Origin: Bradyrhizobium erythrophlei
GTDB lineage: Bacteria; Pseudomonadota; Alphaproteobacteria; Rhizobiales; Xanthobacteraceae
Reading direction: 5' to 3'
Length of the DNA stretch: 64,000 bases
Assembly: GCF_900142985.1 (NCBI RefSeq)
Contig: NZ_LT670849.1
Location: 2,728,001 to 2,792,000, forward strand
In this document: piece after piece, positions 46,186-55,972 of the stretch
Position numbering within the stretch: position 1 is the stretch's first letter
Layout: each line of letters starts with the position of its first letter
The notes under the pieces: model-generated
The model's database searches: none
Seen by the model: only the letters and a program-made list of their open reading frames with translations
What the model was told of the DNA's origin: nothing
Position numbers and translations under genes: made by a program

Positions 46186-46788
46186 ATGCGGCTCTCGGGA
46201 CGCGGAGTGAGGTGTGTGCGGGGCGGCCGCGAGGTCTTTGCTGGCCTCGATTTCGAGGCCAATGCCGGCGAAGCCCTGGCCGTGGTCGGCCCCAACGGGT
46301 CAGGCAAAACCTCGTTGTTGCGGCTGATTGCGGGCGTTCTGGCGCCGGCCGGCGGGTCGATTACGCTCGAGCGCGGCGACGACGAACTGACGCTTCCCGA
46401 ACAATCGCACTATCTCGGCCACCGCGACGCGCTGAAACCGGCGCTGAGCGTGTCGGAAAACCTCGCCTTCTGGCGGGATTTTCTCGGCGGGGCGCCGTCA
46501 AATCTGGCGGAAAGCCTGGCAACCGTCGAACTCGATCATGCGGCCCGTCTGCCGGCCGCCTATTTGTCAGCAGGCCAGCGGCGGCGGTTGTCGATCGCCC
46601 GCTTGCTGACCGTGCAGCGGCCGGTCTGGCTGCTCGATGAGCCGACCAACGCCCTCGACACCGCCGGGCAAAAGCTGTTCGCCAGCGTGATGTCCGAACA
46701 TCTTTCGCGCGGCGGGCTGATCATTGCCGCAACCCACACGCCGCTCGGCGTAACCAGCCGCACCTTGCGCGTCGGAGACGGCTTGTGA
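46186..46788 (+). CDS. ccmA: Heme exporter ATP-binding protein CcmA
   Basis: 200-residue ATPase of the CcmABCD complex, which releases holo-CcmE during cytochrome c maturation. Walker A is [16 protein letters not shown], the signature is [15 protein letters not shown], and Walker B is [13 protein letters not shown]. The short C-terminus with [10 protein letters not shown] is typical of CcmA. The start has AGAGGA just upstream. Its stop overlaps the ccmB GTG start by four bases. Confidence 0.95.
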   Translation: MRLSGRGVRCVRGGREVFAGLDFEANAGEALAVVGPNGSGKTSLLRLIAGVLAPAGGSITLERGDDELTLPEQSHYLGHRDALKPALSVSENLAFWRDFLGGAPSNLAESLATVELDHAARLPAAYLSAGQRRRLSIARLLTVQRPVWLLDEPTNALDTAGQKLFASVMSEHLSRGGLIIAATHTPLGVTSRTLRVGDGL

Positions 46789-47453
46789 GCGCACTCTCCG
46801 CCCTGATCCGCCGCGATATCCGGATTGCGCTGCGCGTCGGCGGCGGCGCCTTGATCGGGGTGTTTTTCTTTCTCACCGTCGTGGTGCTGATGCCATTTGC
46901 GATCGGACCGGACCTCGCGCTGCTCGCGCGGCTCGGACCCGCGATCCTCTGGCTCGGCGCGCTGCTTGCGAGTCTCTTGACACTCGATCGGCTGTTCACC
47001 GCCGACCATGACGACGGCTCGCTCGATCTGATCACGATGAGCCGCACACCGCTGGAACTGTCCTGCGCGGCCAAGGCGCTGGCGCATTGGCTTGCCGCCG
47101 GGCTCCCGCTCGTCATCGCCACGCCGGTGCTAGGATTGCTGCTCAATCTCGACGCCAGCGCCACGGCGGCGATCGCGCTCACGCTGCTCGCCGGGACGCC
47201 TGCGCTTACTTTCATCGGCATGATTGGCGCGGCGCTTGCCGTGACGCTGCATCGCGGCGGGCTATTGCTCGCGGTGCTGGTGCTGCCGCTGTCAATTCCC
47301 GTGCTGATCTTTGGCGTCGCCGCGTCGGAAGCGGCGATCACCGAGCCACTGTCGTTCGGTGCGCCGTTTTCGATCCTGTGCGCGCTGTCGCTGTTCGGCC
47401 TGATCGTCGGGCCTTTCGCGGCCGCCGCGAGCCTCCGTCACGGACTGGATTGA
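46785..47453 (+). CDS. ccmB: Heme exporter membrane protein CcmB
   Basis: 222-residue permease with six hydrophobic segments. The first is [40 protein letters not shown] is the conserved cytoplasmic loop that docks Ccm[20 protein letters not shown] is the fifth segment. It starts with GTG inside the ccmA end. ccmC follows 70 bases later on the same strand. Confidence 0.95.
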   Translation: MSALSALIRRDIRIALRVGGGALIGVFFFLTVVVLMPFAIGPDLALLARLGPAILWLGALLASLLTLDRLFTADHDDGSLDLITMSRTPLELSCAAKALAHWLAAGLPLVIATPVLGLLLNLDASATAAIALTLLAGTPALTFIGMIGAALAVTLHRGGLLLAVLVLPLSIPVLIFGVAASEAAITEPLSFGAPFSILCALSLFGLIVGPFAAAASLRHGLD

Positions 47454-47523
47454 TGTCTATCAACTCTCGCTGAGACACCTTATGCCGATTGCCTGCAACG
47501 CCTCCGACCATTAACAGGATGCC

Positions 47524-48264
47524 ATGACGCTGATCGATCTCGCCAACCCGACCCGGTTCCTCGCCTTCACGGCGCGGCTATTGCCGTGGCTAGTGGCTGC
47601 GACCGCCATTCTGCTCGCGGTCGGCCTGTACCAGTCGGCGATGGCGCCCGATGACTACCAGCAGGGCGCGACCGTGAAGATCATGTTCATCCATGTGCCG
47701 AACGCCTGGCTGTCGATGTTCGTCTGGGGCGTGATGAGCCTGGCCGCGCTCGGCACGCTGGTCTGGCGGCATCCGCTTGCCGACGTCGCCGCGAAAGCCG
47801 CCGCCCCGCTCGGCGCCGCTTTCACTTTCCTGGCGCTCGTCACCGGCTCGCTCTGGGGCCGGCCGATGTGGGGCACCTATTGGGAGTGGGATGCCCGACT
47901 GACATCGGTGTTGATCCTGTTCCTGATGTATCTCGGCCTGATCGCGCTGTGGCGTTCGGTCGAGGATCCCTCGCGCGCGGCGCGTGCGGCCGCCGTGCTG
48001 ACACTGGTCGGCGCCATCAATCTTCCGATCATCAAGTTTTCCGTGGACTGGTGGAACACGCTGCATCAACCGGCATCCGTGATGCGGATGGGCGGATCGA
48101 CGCTCGACCGTGCCTTCCTGATTCCGCTGCTGGTAATGGCGGTCGCCTTTTCGCTGCTGTTCCTCACCTTGCATCTTGCAGCCATGCGCAACGAAATCCT
48201 TCGCCGTCGCGTGCGCGCGATGCAGATGATTCACGTGGCGCAAGCCGGCCAGCGCGCAGGCTAG
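47524..48264 (+). CDS. ccmC: Heme-handling protein CcmC
   Basis: 246-residue membrane protein that presents heme to CcmE. The WWD-type periplasmic motif reads [20 protein letters not shown] (about residues 116-135). The heme-ligand His residues are in [14 protein letters not shown] and [11 protein letters not shown]. Six membrane segments are visible. It is part of the ccmABCDG run and is followed by ccmD after 4 bases. Confidence 0.95.
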   Translation: MTLIDLANPTRFLAFTARLLPWLVAATAILLAVGLYQSAMAPDDYQQGATVKIMFIHVPNAWLSMFVWGVMSLAALGTLVWRHPLADVAAKAAAPLGAAFTFLALVTGSLWGRPMWGTYWEWDARLTSVLILFLMYLGLIALWRSVEDPSRAARAAAVLTLVGAINLPIIKFSVDWWNTLHQPASVMRMGGSTLDRAFLIPLLVMAVAFSLLFLTLHLAAMRNEILRRRVRAMQMIHVAQAGQRAG

Positions 48265-48268
48265 CGTC

Positions 48269-48445
48269 ATGTCGCTTGGTCCCTATGCGACGTTTATCGC
48301 GGCCTCCTATCTGGTGGTCCTGGTGGTTGTGGTGCTGTTGATCGCATGGATCGCCATCGACTATCGCAGTCAAAGGCGGCGGTTGAACGAACTGGAAACC
48401 GAAGGGGTTACCCGCCGCTCGGGACGCCAAACGACGGAGCTCTAG
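48269..48445 (+). CDS. ccmD: Heme exporter protein CcmD
   Basis: 58-residue single-pass membrane protein that stabilises the CcmABC-CcmE complex. It reads [20 protein letters not shown] at the start, with one transmembrane helix at about 10-30, then a basic cytoplasmic tail ([13 protein letters not shown]). It fits exactly between ccmC and ccmG, with gaps of 4 and 2 bases, where ccmD is expected. Small size makes it easy to miss. Confidence 0.92.
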   Translation: MSLGPYATFIAASYLVVLVVVVLLIAWIAIDYRSQRRRLNELETEGVTRRSGRQTTEL

Positions 48446-48447
48446 AC

Positions 48448-49044
48448 ATGGGCACGCCCGCCACATCGAACGAGACACCGCGAAGCTCGCGCTGGTTGAT
48501 GGCGCTGCCGCTCGTCGTGTTTGCGGCGCTGGCTGCGATCTTCTGGTTCCGGCTCGGCAGCGGGGACCCATCACGGATTCCATCGGCGTTGATCGGCCGC
48601 CCCGCGCCACAAACCCCGCTGCCGCCGCTCGAGGGACTCACCAATAACGGCGCTGCAATCCCCGGCCTCGATCCCGCGACCTTCAAAGGCAAGGTCAGCG
48701 TCGTCAATGTCTGGGCGTCGTGGTGCGTGCCCTGTCATGACGAAGCCCCGCTCTTGACCGAGCTCGGCCGCGACAAGCGGCTGCAAATCGTCGGGATCAA
48801 CTACAAGGACGCCGCCGACAACGCGCGACGCTTTCTCGGACGCTATGGCAATCCGTTCGGCATCGTCGGCGTCGACGTCAACGGCCGCGCCTCGATCGAA
48901 TGGGGCGTCTATGGCGTGCCCGAAACCTTCATCGTCGGACGCGAAGGCACCATCGTCTACAAGCTCGTCGGCCCGGTGACGGCGGACAATATCAATACCG
49001 TACTGCGAACCGAGATCGACAAGGCGCTGAAGGCAGGCTCGTAA
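48448..49044 (+). CDS. ccmG: Thiol:disulfide interchange protein CcmG/DsbE
   Basis: 198-residue membrane-anchored thioredoxin that keeps apocytochrome c cysteines reduced for heme attachment. The anchor is WLMALPLVVFAALAAIFWF (about residues 16-34). The active site is WASWCVPCHDEAPLL. The CcmG-specific acidic patch and VYGVPETFIVGREGTI are present. ccmE, ccmF and ccmH are not in the window, so the pathway is split. The ATG at 48448 lies 2 bases after ccmD. Confidence 0.95.
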   Translation: MGTPATSNETPRSSRWLMALPLVVFAALAAIFWFRLGSGDPSRIPSALIGRPAPQTPLPPLEGLTNNGAAIPGLDPATFKGKVSVVNVWASWCVPCHDEAPLLTELGRDKRLQIVGINYKDAADNARRFLGRYGNPFGIVGVDVNGRASIEWGVYGVPETFIVGREGTIVYKLVGPVTADNINTVLRTEIDKALKAGS

Positions 49045-49079
49045 CTACAGCTCCGATTCCGAAGTTCGCAAGCGCCGCA

Positions 49080-49697
49080 CTAGCTCGATGGGCCTGGCGG
49101 TTGCGACGTCAGCGACAGGTTCTGGAACAGCCGTTTGCTTACCAGATGCAGAAAGTAAAAGCCGAACTTGGGGTCCTGCACGTAGAGCTGCTTGACGTGC
49201 TCGTAGCCGATCCGAAGCACATCGCCGCTTTCCATGCATTCGACGGTCGCCGTCCGCGCCTGACCCGCGTTCAATAAACCGAGTTCGCCAAACACCTCGC
49301 CGGTTGGCAGATCCAAATTCCGCTCCGTGACGCGGAACCGCCCTGAAACAATAAAAAACATTTCATCGGCCGGGTCGCCGCGACGGAACACAACGTCGCC
49401 GACAGAAAAGGATCTCGTCGAACTGAACGGCTTGACCCAGTTCAGGTTCAGGTCCTGCTTGGTGGCTTCCTCGATTTGCCGGATCAGCTTTCGCATCTGA
49501 TGCAGCCTCAGAATATTGAGCGGCAACAAGATCAGATGGAGAAAGAGTACGGGATAGGCGTCGACGGCATACCCATAGCCGATGAAGAGGAAATTGCTGA
49601 CGATGCCGGCGATCCGAAGCGGCACCATGGTTTTCATGTAGAACGTCACGAAAACGCATGACGCTGCGGCGTAGCCCAACAGTTCCGCGTGGGTCAT
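49080..49697 (-). CDS. Membrane protein with C-terminal cyclic-nucleotide-binding domain
   Basis: 205 residues. The N-terminal half has three hydrophobic stretches (LLGYAAASCVFVTFYMKTM, IAGIVSNFLFIGYGYAV, YPVLFLHLILLPLNILRL). The C-terminal half (about residues 90-195) is a cNMP-binding fold: FSVGDVVFRRGDPADEMFFI, and the phosphate-binding cassette GEVFGELGLL, then ARTATV with the expected Glu and Arg. It therefore probably binds cAMP or cGMP. No DNA-binding or channel pore motif is visible. It is convergent with ccmG, and the class III cyclase at 10.6-12.3 kb is a possible source of ligand. Confidence 0.85.
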   Translation of the reverse strand: MTHAELLGYAAASCVFVTFYMKTMVPLRIAGIVSNFLFIGYGYAVDAYPVLFLHLILLPLNILRLHQMRKLIRQIEEATKQDLNLNWVKPFSSTRSFSVGDVVFRRGDPADEMFFIVSGRFRVTERNLDLPTGEVFGELGLLNAGQARTATVECMESGDVLRIGYEHVKQLYVQDPKFGFYFLHLVSKRLFQNLSLTSQPPGPSS

Positions 49698-49842
49698 TGG
49701 TCGCCTTCTTGCGGAAGAAATCGGATATCAAACCGCGCAAGCTTGCCGATGATTTCCGCAAATGCAAGACGCGCTGCAAAACGGAAGCAGACGACCATTC
49801 CAGCTCGCTCGCGGGTTCCCGCGACCGAACAAGCCGCCCAGT

Positions 49843-50442
49843 TCACTTGCTGACGTCACCCTCAGCCGCGTCGCTCGCCTGCAGCGAGACTGGATCGAGC
49901 TGGAAGCGCTTGACCAGCGGCATCTGGCTGATCGCGAAAATCATCGTCAGCGGGATCACGCCGAAGGCCTTGAAGCCGACCCAGAAATCGGTGCTCTGCG
50001 TGCGCCAGATGAATTCGTTCAGGATCGCCATCGCGAGGAAAAACAGCGCCCAGCGCAATGTCAGAATTCGCCAGCCCTTTGGCGTCAGATTGAATACCTG
50101 GTCGAACAGGATGGCGATGAAGGAACGGCCGAACAGCAATCCGCCGCCAAGAACGGCCGCGAACAGGCCATAGATGATGGTGGGCTTGACCTTGATGAAG
50201 GTCTCATCGTGCAGGACGAGTGTCAGCGTTCCGAACACCAGCACCACGACGCCGGTGACAAGCGCCATCAGCGGCACATGCCGTGTCACGACATAGGAGG
50301 CCGCCATCGCGGCGACGATCGCCACCATGAACGCAGCCGTCGCGACAAACAGATGGAATTTCGCATTCGCGATAAAGAATACGAGCAACGGCCCCAATTC
50401 GGTGGCGAGCTTGAACAGCGGGTGCGGCTGGGTCTTGTCCAT
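49843..50442 (-). CDS. yciB: Inner membrane-spanning protein YciB (septation protein A / IspZ)
   Basis: 199-residue membrane protein of the YciB/IspZ family, needed for proper septation and envelope integrity in some bacteria. The conserved start [20 protein letters not shown] and later [18 protein letters not shown] context [19 protein letters not shown] are diagnostic, as is the repeat of Trp/Phe-rich helices. Five hydrophobic segments are seen. It lies 9 bases after ftsY, the usual neighbour. Confidence 0.94.
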   Translation of the reverse strand: MDKTQPHPLFKLATELGPLLVFFIANAKFHLFVATAAFMVAIVAAMAASYVVTRHVPLMALVTGVVVLVFGTLTLVLHDETFIKVKPTIIYGLFAAVLGGGLLFGRSFIAILFDQVFNLTPKGWRILTLRWALFFLAMAILNEFIWRTQSTDFWVGFKAFGVIPLTMIFAISQMPLVKRFQLDPVSLQASDAAEGDVSK

Positions 50443-50451
50443 ACTGAAAGC

Positions 50452-51390
50452 CTATATCTCGATTCCGGCGATCGCCTTGGCAAAATCGCTCGCCGTAAAC
50501 GGCGCGAGGTCGTCGATGCCCTCGCCGACGCCGATGAAATGCACCGGCAGCTTATATTTCTCCGCCAGCGCCACCAGAATGCCTCCACGCGCGGTGCCAT
50601 CGAGCTTGGTCATCACAAGACCCGTGACTCCAGCGGTACGATGAAATGCATCGACTTGCGAGAGCGCGTTTTGTCCCACCGTGGCGTCGAGCACAAGGAG
50701 AACGGCATGCGGCGCCGTGTCATCGACCTTTCGGATGACGCGAACGACCTTTTCCAGTTCGTTCATCAATTCGGCCTTGTTTTGCAGCCGCCCGGCGGTA
50801 TCGATCAGGAGCACATCACGCTTCTCCTCGCGCGCCGAGGATAATGCGTTGAAGGCAAGGCTCGCGGAATCCGATCCTTGCGCGCCGGCAATCACCGGCG
50901 ACGTCGTGCGTTCGCCCCAGACCTTCAACTGTTCGATTGCGGCTGCCCGAAAGGTGTCTCCCGCGGCCAGCATGACCTTGCGGCCTTCCGCGGAAAAAAT
51001 TGCCGCCAGTTTGCCGATGGTGGTGGTCTTGCCGGAGCCGTTGACGCCGACGACCAGAATGACGAACGGCCTTTGCGTCGCATCGATGATCAGAGGTTTT
51101 GCGACCGGCGCCAGCACCTTCTCGACCTCGGAGGCGACCACCGCCTTGACCTCATCGGCCGAGATCGACTTGTCGTAGCGGCCGTGACCGACGGCTTCGG
51201 AAATGCGCGCCGCGACTTCGGTTCCGAGATCGGCGCGGAGCAGCACGTCCTCGATGTCCTCGAGCATGGCGCGGTCGAGCTTACGCTTGGTCACGAGGTC
51301 GGCGACCGCCGTGCCAAGCGAACTGGACGTGCGCTTCAATCCGCTGGATAGCCGCCGCCACCAGCTCTGTTTAGGTGCTTCCTCAGTCAT
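50452..51390 (-). CDS. ftsY: Signal recognition particle receptor FtsY
   Basis: 312-residue SRP GTPase that docks ribosome-SRP complexes at the membrane. A short basic N-terminus replaces the long acidic A domain of E. coli. The N domain follows, then the G domain with GVNGSGKTTTIGKLA (about residues 115-129), DTFRAAAIEQL, DTAGRLQNKAELM, TKLDGTARGG and GVGEGIDDLAPF. Its partner Ffh is encoded at 58.8 kb in this window. A composite palindromic repeat lies just upstream. Confidence 0.97.
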   Translation of the reverse strand: MTEEAPKQSWWRRLSSGLKRTSSSLGTAVADLVTKRKLDRAMLEDIEDVLLRADLGTEVAARISEAVGHGRYDKSISADEVKAVVASEVEKVLAPVAKPLIIDATQRPFVILVVGVNGSGKTTTIGKLAAIFSAEGRKVMLAAGDTFRAAAIEQLKVWGERTTSPVIAGAQGSDSASLAFNALSSAREEKRDVLLIDTAGRLQNKAELMNELEKVVRVIRKVDDTAPHAVLLVLDATVGQNALSQVDAFHRTAGVTGLVMTKLDGTARGGILVALAEKYKLPVHFIGVGEGIDDLAPFTASDFAKAIAGIEI

Positions 51391-51416
51391 GGCGGGGTGT
51401 GTTGGCCGTTTAATCG

Positions 51417-51492
51417 CTAGCGATCCGATGCCAACATTCGCATCCCGTCTCAGCAGGCAAGTTTGCGAATGTTGGCATCAAAGGATCACTAG
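51417..51492. repeat. Composite palindromic repeat, copy 2, hairpin A
   Basis: Left arm 51417-51442 (CTAGCGATCCGATGCC, ending ACATTCGCA), a 21-base loop, and right arm 51464-51492. The arms are complementary except for one mismatch and a 3-base AAA bulge in the right arm, at the same place as in the copy at 3980-4054. It lies 27 bases upstream of the ftsY start codon, on its 5' side. Confidence 0.9.
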
Positions 51493-51507
51493 CAAGATAT
51501 GAACCCG

Positions 51508-51587
51508 GTGGTGGAATTTTAGGGTTTGACATTCGCTTTTGGCGCTTGTGGTCGGTACTGTAGCGAATGTCAAACCCATTCCACCAC
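51508..51587. repeat. Composite palindromic repeat, copy 2, hairpin B
   Basis: Left arm 51508-51536 (GTGGTGGAAT, then TTTA, then GGGTTTGACATTCGC) and right arm 51563-51587. The arms pair perfectly over 25 bases once the 4-base TTTA insertion is allowed. The loop is 26 bases. The right arm contains the ATG (51567) of the pseudouridine synthase gene, so the start codon sits in the stem. Confidence 0.9.
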
Positions 51588-52307
51588 AGTGAAAGCCTTG
51601 ACCGTCCGATCGACGTTGCCCAGTTAACGGCGGAACAAATCCAGTCCCGCCTGCTTCATCGCGACGGTCTCATGCTTGTGATCGACAAGCCCGCAGGTCT
51701 GCCGGTCCATCGGGGTCCCAAGGGCGGTCCCAACCTGGAAGCTTCTTTCGACGCCTTGCGATTCGGCCTGCCTCGCCCGCCGGTACTGGCCCATCGGCTC
51801 GACAAGGACACGTCGGGCTGCCTCGTGCTTGGACGGCACCGCAAGGCCACCGCCTCGCTCGGGCTTTTGTTCAAGCACGGCAAGGTCTCAAAAACATATT
51901 GGGCGATCGTCGAAGGTGGCCCAACCGCGGATGAAGGCATCATCGACCTGCCGCTCGGCCGGCTCAACGCCGAGCGTGGCTGGTGGCAGAAGGTCGACGA
52001 GCAAGGTCAGCCGGCGGTCACCAACTGGAAAGTGATGGGGCGCGGCGACGGTCTGACCTGGCTGGCGCTCGAGCCCGTCACCGGCCGCACCCATCAACTT
52101 CGCGTGCACACGTCGGCCCAGGGCTGGCCGATCGTCGGCGACAATATCTACGGCAACGGTCCGCGCTTCGGTGAGCCGCGTTTGCATCTGCATTCCCGCG
52201 AAATCGGAATTCCGATTTCAAGGAACAAGGAGCCGGTGCGCGTGGTGGCGCCGGCGCCCGAACACATGCACGCGCGTTTGCGCGCCTGCGGGTGGAACGG
52301 CGAGTAG
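51567..52307 (+). CDS. RluA-family RNA pseudouridine synthase
   Basis: 246 residues. Conserved blocks are VIDKPAGLPVHRGPKGG, the catalytic Asp in LAHRLDKDTSGCLVLG, and VTGRTHQLRVHTSAQGWPIV. These define the RluA family, which isomerises uridine in rRNA or tRNA; the target cannot be told. Homology appears to begin near LTAEQIQSRLLHRDGLMLVI. Between 51567 and the internal ATG at 51672 there is no other ATG, GTG or TTG in frame, so the start codon and first seven residues (MSNPFHH) come from the palindromic repeat. No ribosome-binding site precedes 51567. The MFS gene ends 4 bases beyond it on the other strand. Confidence 0.9.
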   Translation: MSNPFHHSESLDRPIDVAQLTAEQIQSRLLHRDGLMLVIDKPAGLPVHRGPKGGPNLEASFDALRFGLPRPPVLAHRLDKDTSGCLVLGRHRKATASLGLLFKHGKVSKTYWAIVEGGPTADEGIIDLPLGRLNAERGWWQKVDEQGQPAVTNWKVMGRGDGLTWLALEPVTGRTHQLRVHTSAQGWPIVGDNIYGNGPRFGEPRLHLHSREIGIPISRNKEPVRVVAPAPEHMHARLRACGWNGE

Positions 52308-52310
52308 CCT

Positions 52311-53702
52311 CTACGCCGCCGCGACACCGGCGAAAGACGCCGCGCGCTGGCGCTCGTAATCCTGCTTTTCGATCGGCACCGCATCCGGATTGCCGAGATC
52401 GTTCGCGGCAATCCGATAGGTCTCGCGCGCCGAGAAGGCCGCCAGCGCCGAAATGACCGTGACGCCAAAGGCGATCGCGCCGACCGTGAACGCGACGTTG
52501 GTCGATCCGGGAGGAGCGACCGTTGCGAACAGCGCCGGCAGCAGCGCCGTGATCATGGTGCCGATATTCTGCGCGATCGCCATCGCCGAAACGCGGTACC
52601 TGGTCTGGAACAGTTCAGGATAGAAACTCGGAAACACCGCGTTGTAGCCCTGATAGACGAGGCCCCACATCAGAATCGAAAGCGCGATCGCCATCGGAAC
52701 GCTCTTGATGCTGATCGCATAGAGATAGGCGAACGCGAGCAGGCCTGAGCCCAGCGCGCCGATGATCATGGGCGGCCGTCTGCCGATCTTGTCCGAGAGA
52801 TTGCCGATCAGCGGGATCACGATAATGGCGGCGATATTGCCGAGCACCGGAATCCAGAGATAGACGTCAGGCCTGAAGCCGATTCCATAAGCCGGCTGCA
52901 CCGCGTAGGCCGCGCCGAAGATCGTTGCCACGACCGGAATCGTGTTCATCAGCGCCATGAGGATCACGCGCAACATATCGGCCCAGCTCGTCTTGAAGGC
53001 CTGCAGGACGGGCGCTTTGGGGACGGCGCCCTGCTGGCTCTCCTTGGCGAAGGCCGGCGACTCCGCGACCTCGCGCCGGATGAGATAGGCGACGACCAGC
53101 ACGAGGAAACTCAGCAAGAACGGGATGCGCCAACCCCAGGCGTTGAAATCTTCCTTGGGCATGTAGGCGGCGATCGGGAGGAAGACGGCGGCGGCGAGAA
53201 TCTGCCCGGTCTGAACGCCCTGCAACGTAAAGCTGGCGAAGAATCCCCGACGGCCGAATGGCGCATGCTCAAGCACCATCGAACTTGCGCCTGAAATTTC
53301 GCCGGCGACCGCAAAACCCTGCATCAACCGCAGCGCGACCAGGAGCGCGGGCGCCCAGACGCCGATCTGCTGATAGGTCGGAAGCAGGCCGACCAGCACG
53401 GTCGAGCAGCCCATCAGGATCAGGCACAGCACCAGCACGCTCTTGCGCCCGTGCGTATCGCCGTAGTGGCCGAGCACGAAGGCGCCGATCGGCCGTGCAA
53501 CATAACCGACGCCATAGGTTGCCAATGAGGCGACAATCGCCACGGTCGGATTCTGCGAGGGGAAGAAGATCTGCGGAAAGACGAGAGACGCCGCCGTCGC
53601 ATAGATGAAGAAATCGTAGTATTCGAGCGTCGATCCGATCCAACCGCTGGCGGCCGCAATCTTCGATTGGCGCAAAAGCTTCGGGCTATCGCCTGACGTC
53701 AT
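52311..53702 (-). CDS. MFS transporter, metabolite:H+ symporter type
   Basis: 463 residues with 12 predicted membrane segments. The start region GWIGSTLEYYDFFIYATAAS and YVARPIGAFVLGHYGDTHGRKSVL contain the MHS-type motifs (the GD..GRK loop between segments 2 and 3). A long central loop follows segment 6 (REVAESPAFAKESQQG). Family members carry shikimate, alpha-ketoglutarate, proline/betaine or dicarboxylates; the substrate is not shown. The ATG at 53702 (MTSGDSPKLL) is chosen over a longer frame because membrane homology begins soon after. It stands alone between the pseudouridine synthase and mtaB. Confidence 0.92.
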   Translation of the reverse strand: MTSGDSPKLLRQSKIAAASGWIGSTLEYYDFFIYATAASLVFPQIFFPSQNPTVAIVASLATYGVGYVARPIGAFVLGHYGDTHGRKSVLVLCLILMGCSTVLVGLLPTYQQIGVWAPALLVALRLMQGFAVAGEISGASSMVLEHAPFGRRGFFASFTLQGVQTGQILAAAVFLPIAAYMPKEDFNAWGWRIPFLLSFLVLVVAYLIRREVAESPAFAKESQQGAVPKAPVLQAFKTSWADMLRVILMALMNTIPVVATIFGAAYAVQPAYGIGFRPDVYLWIPVLGNIAAIIVIPLIGNLSDKIGRRPPMIIGALGSGLLAFAYLYAISIKSVPMAIALSILMWGLVYQGYNAVFPSFYPELFQTRYRVSAMAIAQNIGTMITALLPALFATVAPPGSTNVAFTVGAIAFGVTVISALAAFSARETYRIAANDLGNPDAVPIEKQDYERQRAASFAGVAAA

Positions 53703-53822
53703 CTGTTTCCCCCGGTAGTGGCCGTTCGTGCGGCCGATTTTTTTGGAGTCTATCGCTCCCTGTCGGAAACATATCGCGAGGGCGCGATAACACAATTGCC
53801 AATTTGCGTGGTTCGACCTGAA

Positions 53823-55094
53823 CTAGACGGCCAGGCGCGCGCCGTCATGGCCGGAGATCGTAAGCCGCCGCACGGCTCCCGACGTTTCGCCGCGGATCGC
53901 AACCGGCAGGAAGTGCTCGGTGCGGCCTTGCGTGGCGCTCTCGATCAGAATCTCGCGGCGTTTGCCGACCTCCGATTCGAGACGCCGCCGCAACGCGACC
54001 TCGCCGGCCGCGCGCAAGCGGCCGGCGCGCTGCTTGATCAAGCCGCCTTCGACCTGCGGCATGCGCGCGGCCGGCGTGCCCGGACGTTGCGAATAGGGAA
54101 AGACGTGCAGGAACGTGAGGCCGCATTCCTCCACGAGATCGAGCGAGCGGGCAAACATGTCTTCCGTCTCGGTCGGGAAGCCCGCGATGATATCGGCGCC
54201 AAACGCAATGTCCGGCCGCAGGCGCCGTACCTGCGCGCAGAAATCGATCGCCTGTTGCCGCGAGTGACGCCGCTTCATGCGCTTCAGGATCAGGTCGTCG
54301 CCGGATTGCAATGACAGATGCAGATGCGGCATCAGCCGCTTGTCGCCCGCGATCGCATCCAGAAGATCGCGATCGACCTCGATCGAATCGACGGAGGAAA
54401 TCCGCAGGCGCGTGAGCTCCGGCACCTCCCGCAGAATCTGTTTGACCAATTGGCCAAACCTGGGAGTGCCCGGCAGATCGGCGCCATAGCTTGTCAGGTC
54501 AACGCCGGTCAGCACGATTTCTGGATGACCACGTTCGACCTGCGCACGGACTTGCGCGATCGCATCCGCCATCGGCACCGAACGTGAATTGCCGCGGCCG
54601 AAAGGAATGATGCAGAAGGTGCAACGATGATCGCAGCCATTCTGCACCTGCACGAAGGCGCGCGGCAGTCCGTTCTGCAAACCGTCCAGGCGAGGCGGCG
54701 CCGTCTGCCGCACCGACATGATGTCGGTGACCGCGATCTTGTCGCGAGATGCGCTGCCGGAATTGCGTTCGCCATCGAGCGCGGCACGCGCACCCGTCCA
54801 GGCTTCGCCCCGCATCTTGTCGTCATTGCCGACGACGCGATCGACCTCGGCCATATCGGCGAACATCCGGGCTTGCGTCTGCGCCGCGCAGCCGGTGACG
54901 ACGATGCGCGCTAGTGGCCGCTCGCGCTTCAGCCGACGGATCGACTGGCGCGCCTGCGCCACCGCCTCGCTGGTCACGGCGCAGCTGTTGATGACGATGG
55001 TGTCGTTGAGCCCGGCACGTTCGGCCTCGTCGCGCACCACCTCGGACTCGTACGCGTTGAGGCGGCAACCGAAGGTGACGACCTCGACGCTCAT
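53823..55094 (-). CDS. mtaB: tRNA (N6-threonylcarbamoyladenosine37-C2) methylthiotransferase MtaB
   Basis: 423-residue radical-SAM enzyme that makes ms2t6A at position 37 of tRNAs reading ANN codons. The N-terminal UPF0004 domain has its cluster cysteines in [19 protein letters not shown] and VTGCAAQTQ. The radical-SAM motif is [31 protein letters not shown] and the C-terminal TRAM region follow. Its start overlaps the dapF stop by four bases, so the two are coupled. In relatives I recall dapF-mtaB followed directly by ftsY. Confidence 0.95.
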   Translation of the reverse strand: MSVEVVTFGCRLNAYESEVVRDEAERAGLNDTIVINSCAVTSEAVAQARQSIRRLKRERPLARIVVTGCAAQTQARMFADMAEVDRVVGNDDKMRGEAWTGARAALDGERNSGSASRDKIAVTDIMSVRQTAPPRLDGLQNGLPRAFVQVQNGCDHRCTFCIIPFGRGNSRSVPMADAIAQVRAQVERGHPEIVLTGVDLTSYGADLPGTPRFGQLVKQILREVPELTRLRISSVDSIEVDRDLLDAIAGDKRLMPHLHLSLQSGDDLILKRMKRRHSRQQAIDFCAQVRRLRPDIAFGADIIAGFPTETEDMFARSLDLVEECGLTFLHVFPYSQRPGTPAARMPQVEGGLIKQRAGRLRAAGEVALRRRLESEVGKRREILIESATQGRTEHFLPVAIRGETSGAVRRLTISGHDGARLAV

Positions 55095-55972
55095 GAGACG
55101 GAAGCAAACAGCGCCGGGTCGAACTGGCCTTCGAATTCAAACACGGCCGGCCCCGTCATCAGCACATGATCGTCGCGCTCGCGCCATTCGATGGTCAGCT
55201 CGCCGCCGGGCAACGTGATTTGCACGGTGCGATTGACGCGCTTCAGCCGCGCCGCCGCGACCGCGGTGGCGCAGGCCGCCGAGCCGCAGGCCCTGGTCAG
55301 CCCTGCGCCGCGCTCCCAGGTTCGGATCGTGATGTGGTCACGATCAACGATATGGGCGAGCGTGATGTTGGCGCGCTCGGGAAAGATCGGATGATTTTCC
55401 AGGAGCGGACCAAAGCGGCCGAGATCGTAGGCCTCAACGTCCTCGACCCAGAATATCGCATGCGGATTGCCCATGCTGACGACGGACGGCGTGTGCAGGA
55501 TCGGCGCATCGATCGGACCGATCTGCAGCTCGATGCCGCGGGTGTCGCGAAATTCTTCCGCCAGCGGAATGTCTTGCCAGCCGAACTTCGGCACGCCCAT
55601 GTCGACCGTATAGAGACCGGCCGCCGGCCCCTGCCAGCAATTCAGCAGACCCGCATTGGTCTCGAAGGTTACCGCGTTCTCGCCCGAGGCCTCGAAGATG
55701 CGCCGCGCCACACAACGCATGCCGTTGCCGCAGGCGCCGGCTTCCGAGCCGTCGTTGTTGTAGATGCGGATATAGGCTTCGGTGCCCTGAAGGCGCGGCG
55801 GTTGCAGCACCATCAACTGGTCGTAGTGAACGCCCTTGGGCGAAGCGACGGCGCGCGCGTCATCGGCCGTGACCGGACCGGGCCGGTCGCGCAGATCGAC
55901 CACGACGATCTCGTTGCCGGCCCCGTTCATCTTGGCATAGCTGTGGTTGGCGAGCGCGCTCATCGATTTCAT
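55091..55972 (-). CDS. dapF: Diaminopimelate epimerase DapF
   Basis: 293 residues. It interconverts LL- and meso-diaminopimelate for lysine and peptidoglycan synthesis. The two catalytic cysteines are in [11 protein letters not shown] and [29 protein letters not shown] at the start and [16 protein letters not shown] are typical. The start is either ATG at 55972 or the in-frame ATG at 55963; both have weak ribosome-binding sites. It is translationally coupled to mtaB. Confidence 0.96.
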   Translation of the reverse strand: MKSMSALANHSYAKMNGAGNEIVVVDLRDRPGPVTADDARAVASPKGVHYDQLMVLQPPRLQGTEAYIRIYNNDGSEAGACGNGMRCVARRIFEASGENAVTFETNAGLLNCWQGPAAGLYTVDMGVPKFGWQDIPLAEEFRDTRGIELQIGPIDAPILHTPSVVSMGNPHAIFWVEDVEAYDLGRFGPLLENHPIFPERANITLAHIVDRDHITIRTWERGAGLTRACGSAACATAVAAARLKRVNRTVQITLPGGELTIEWRERDDHVLMTGPAVFEFEGQFDPALFASVS

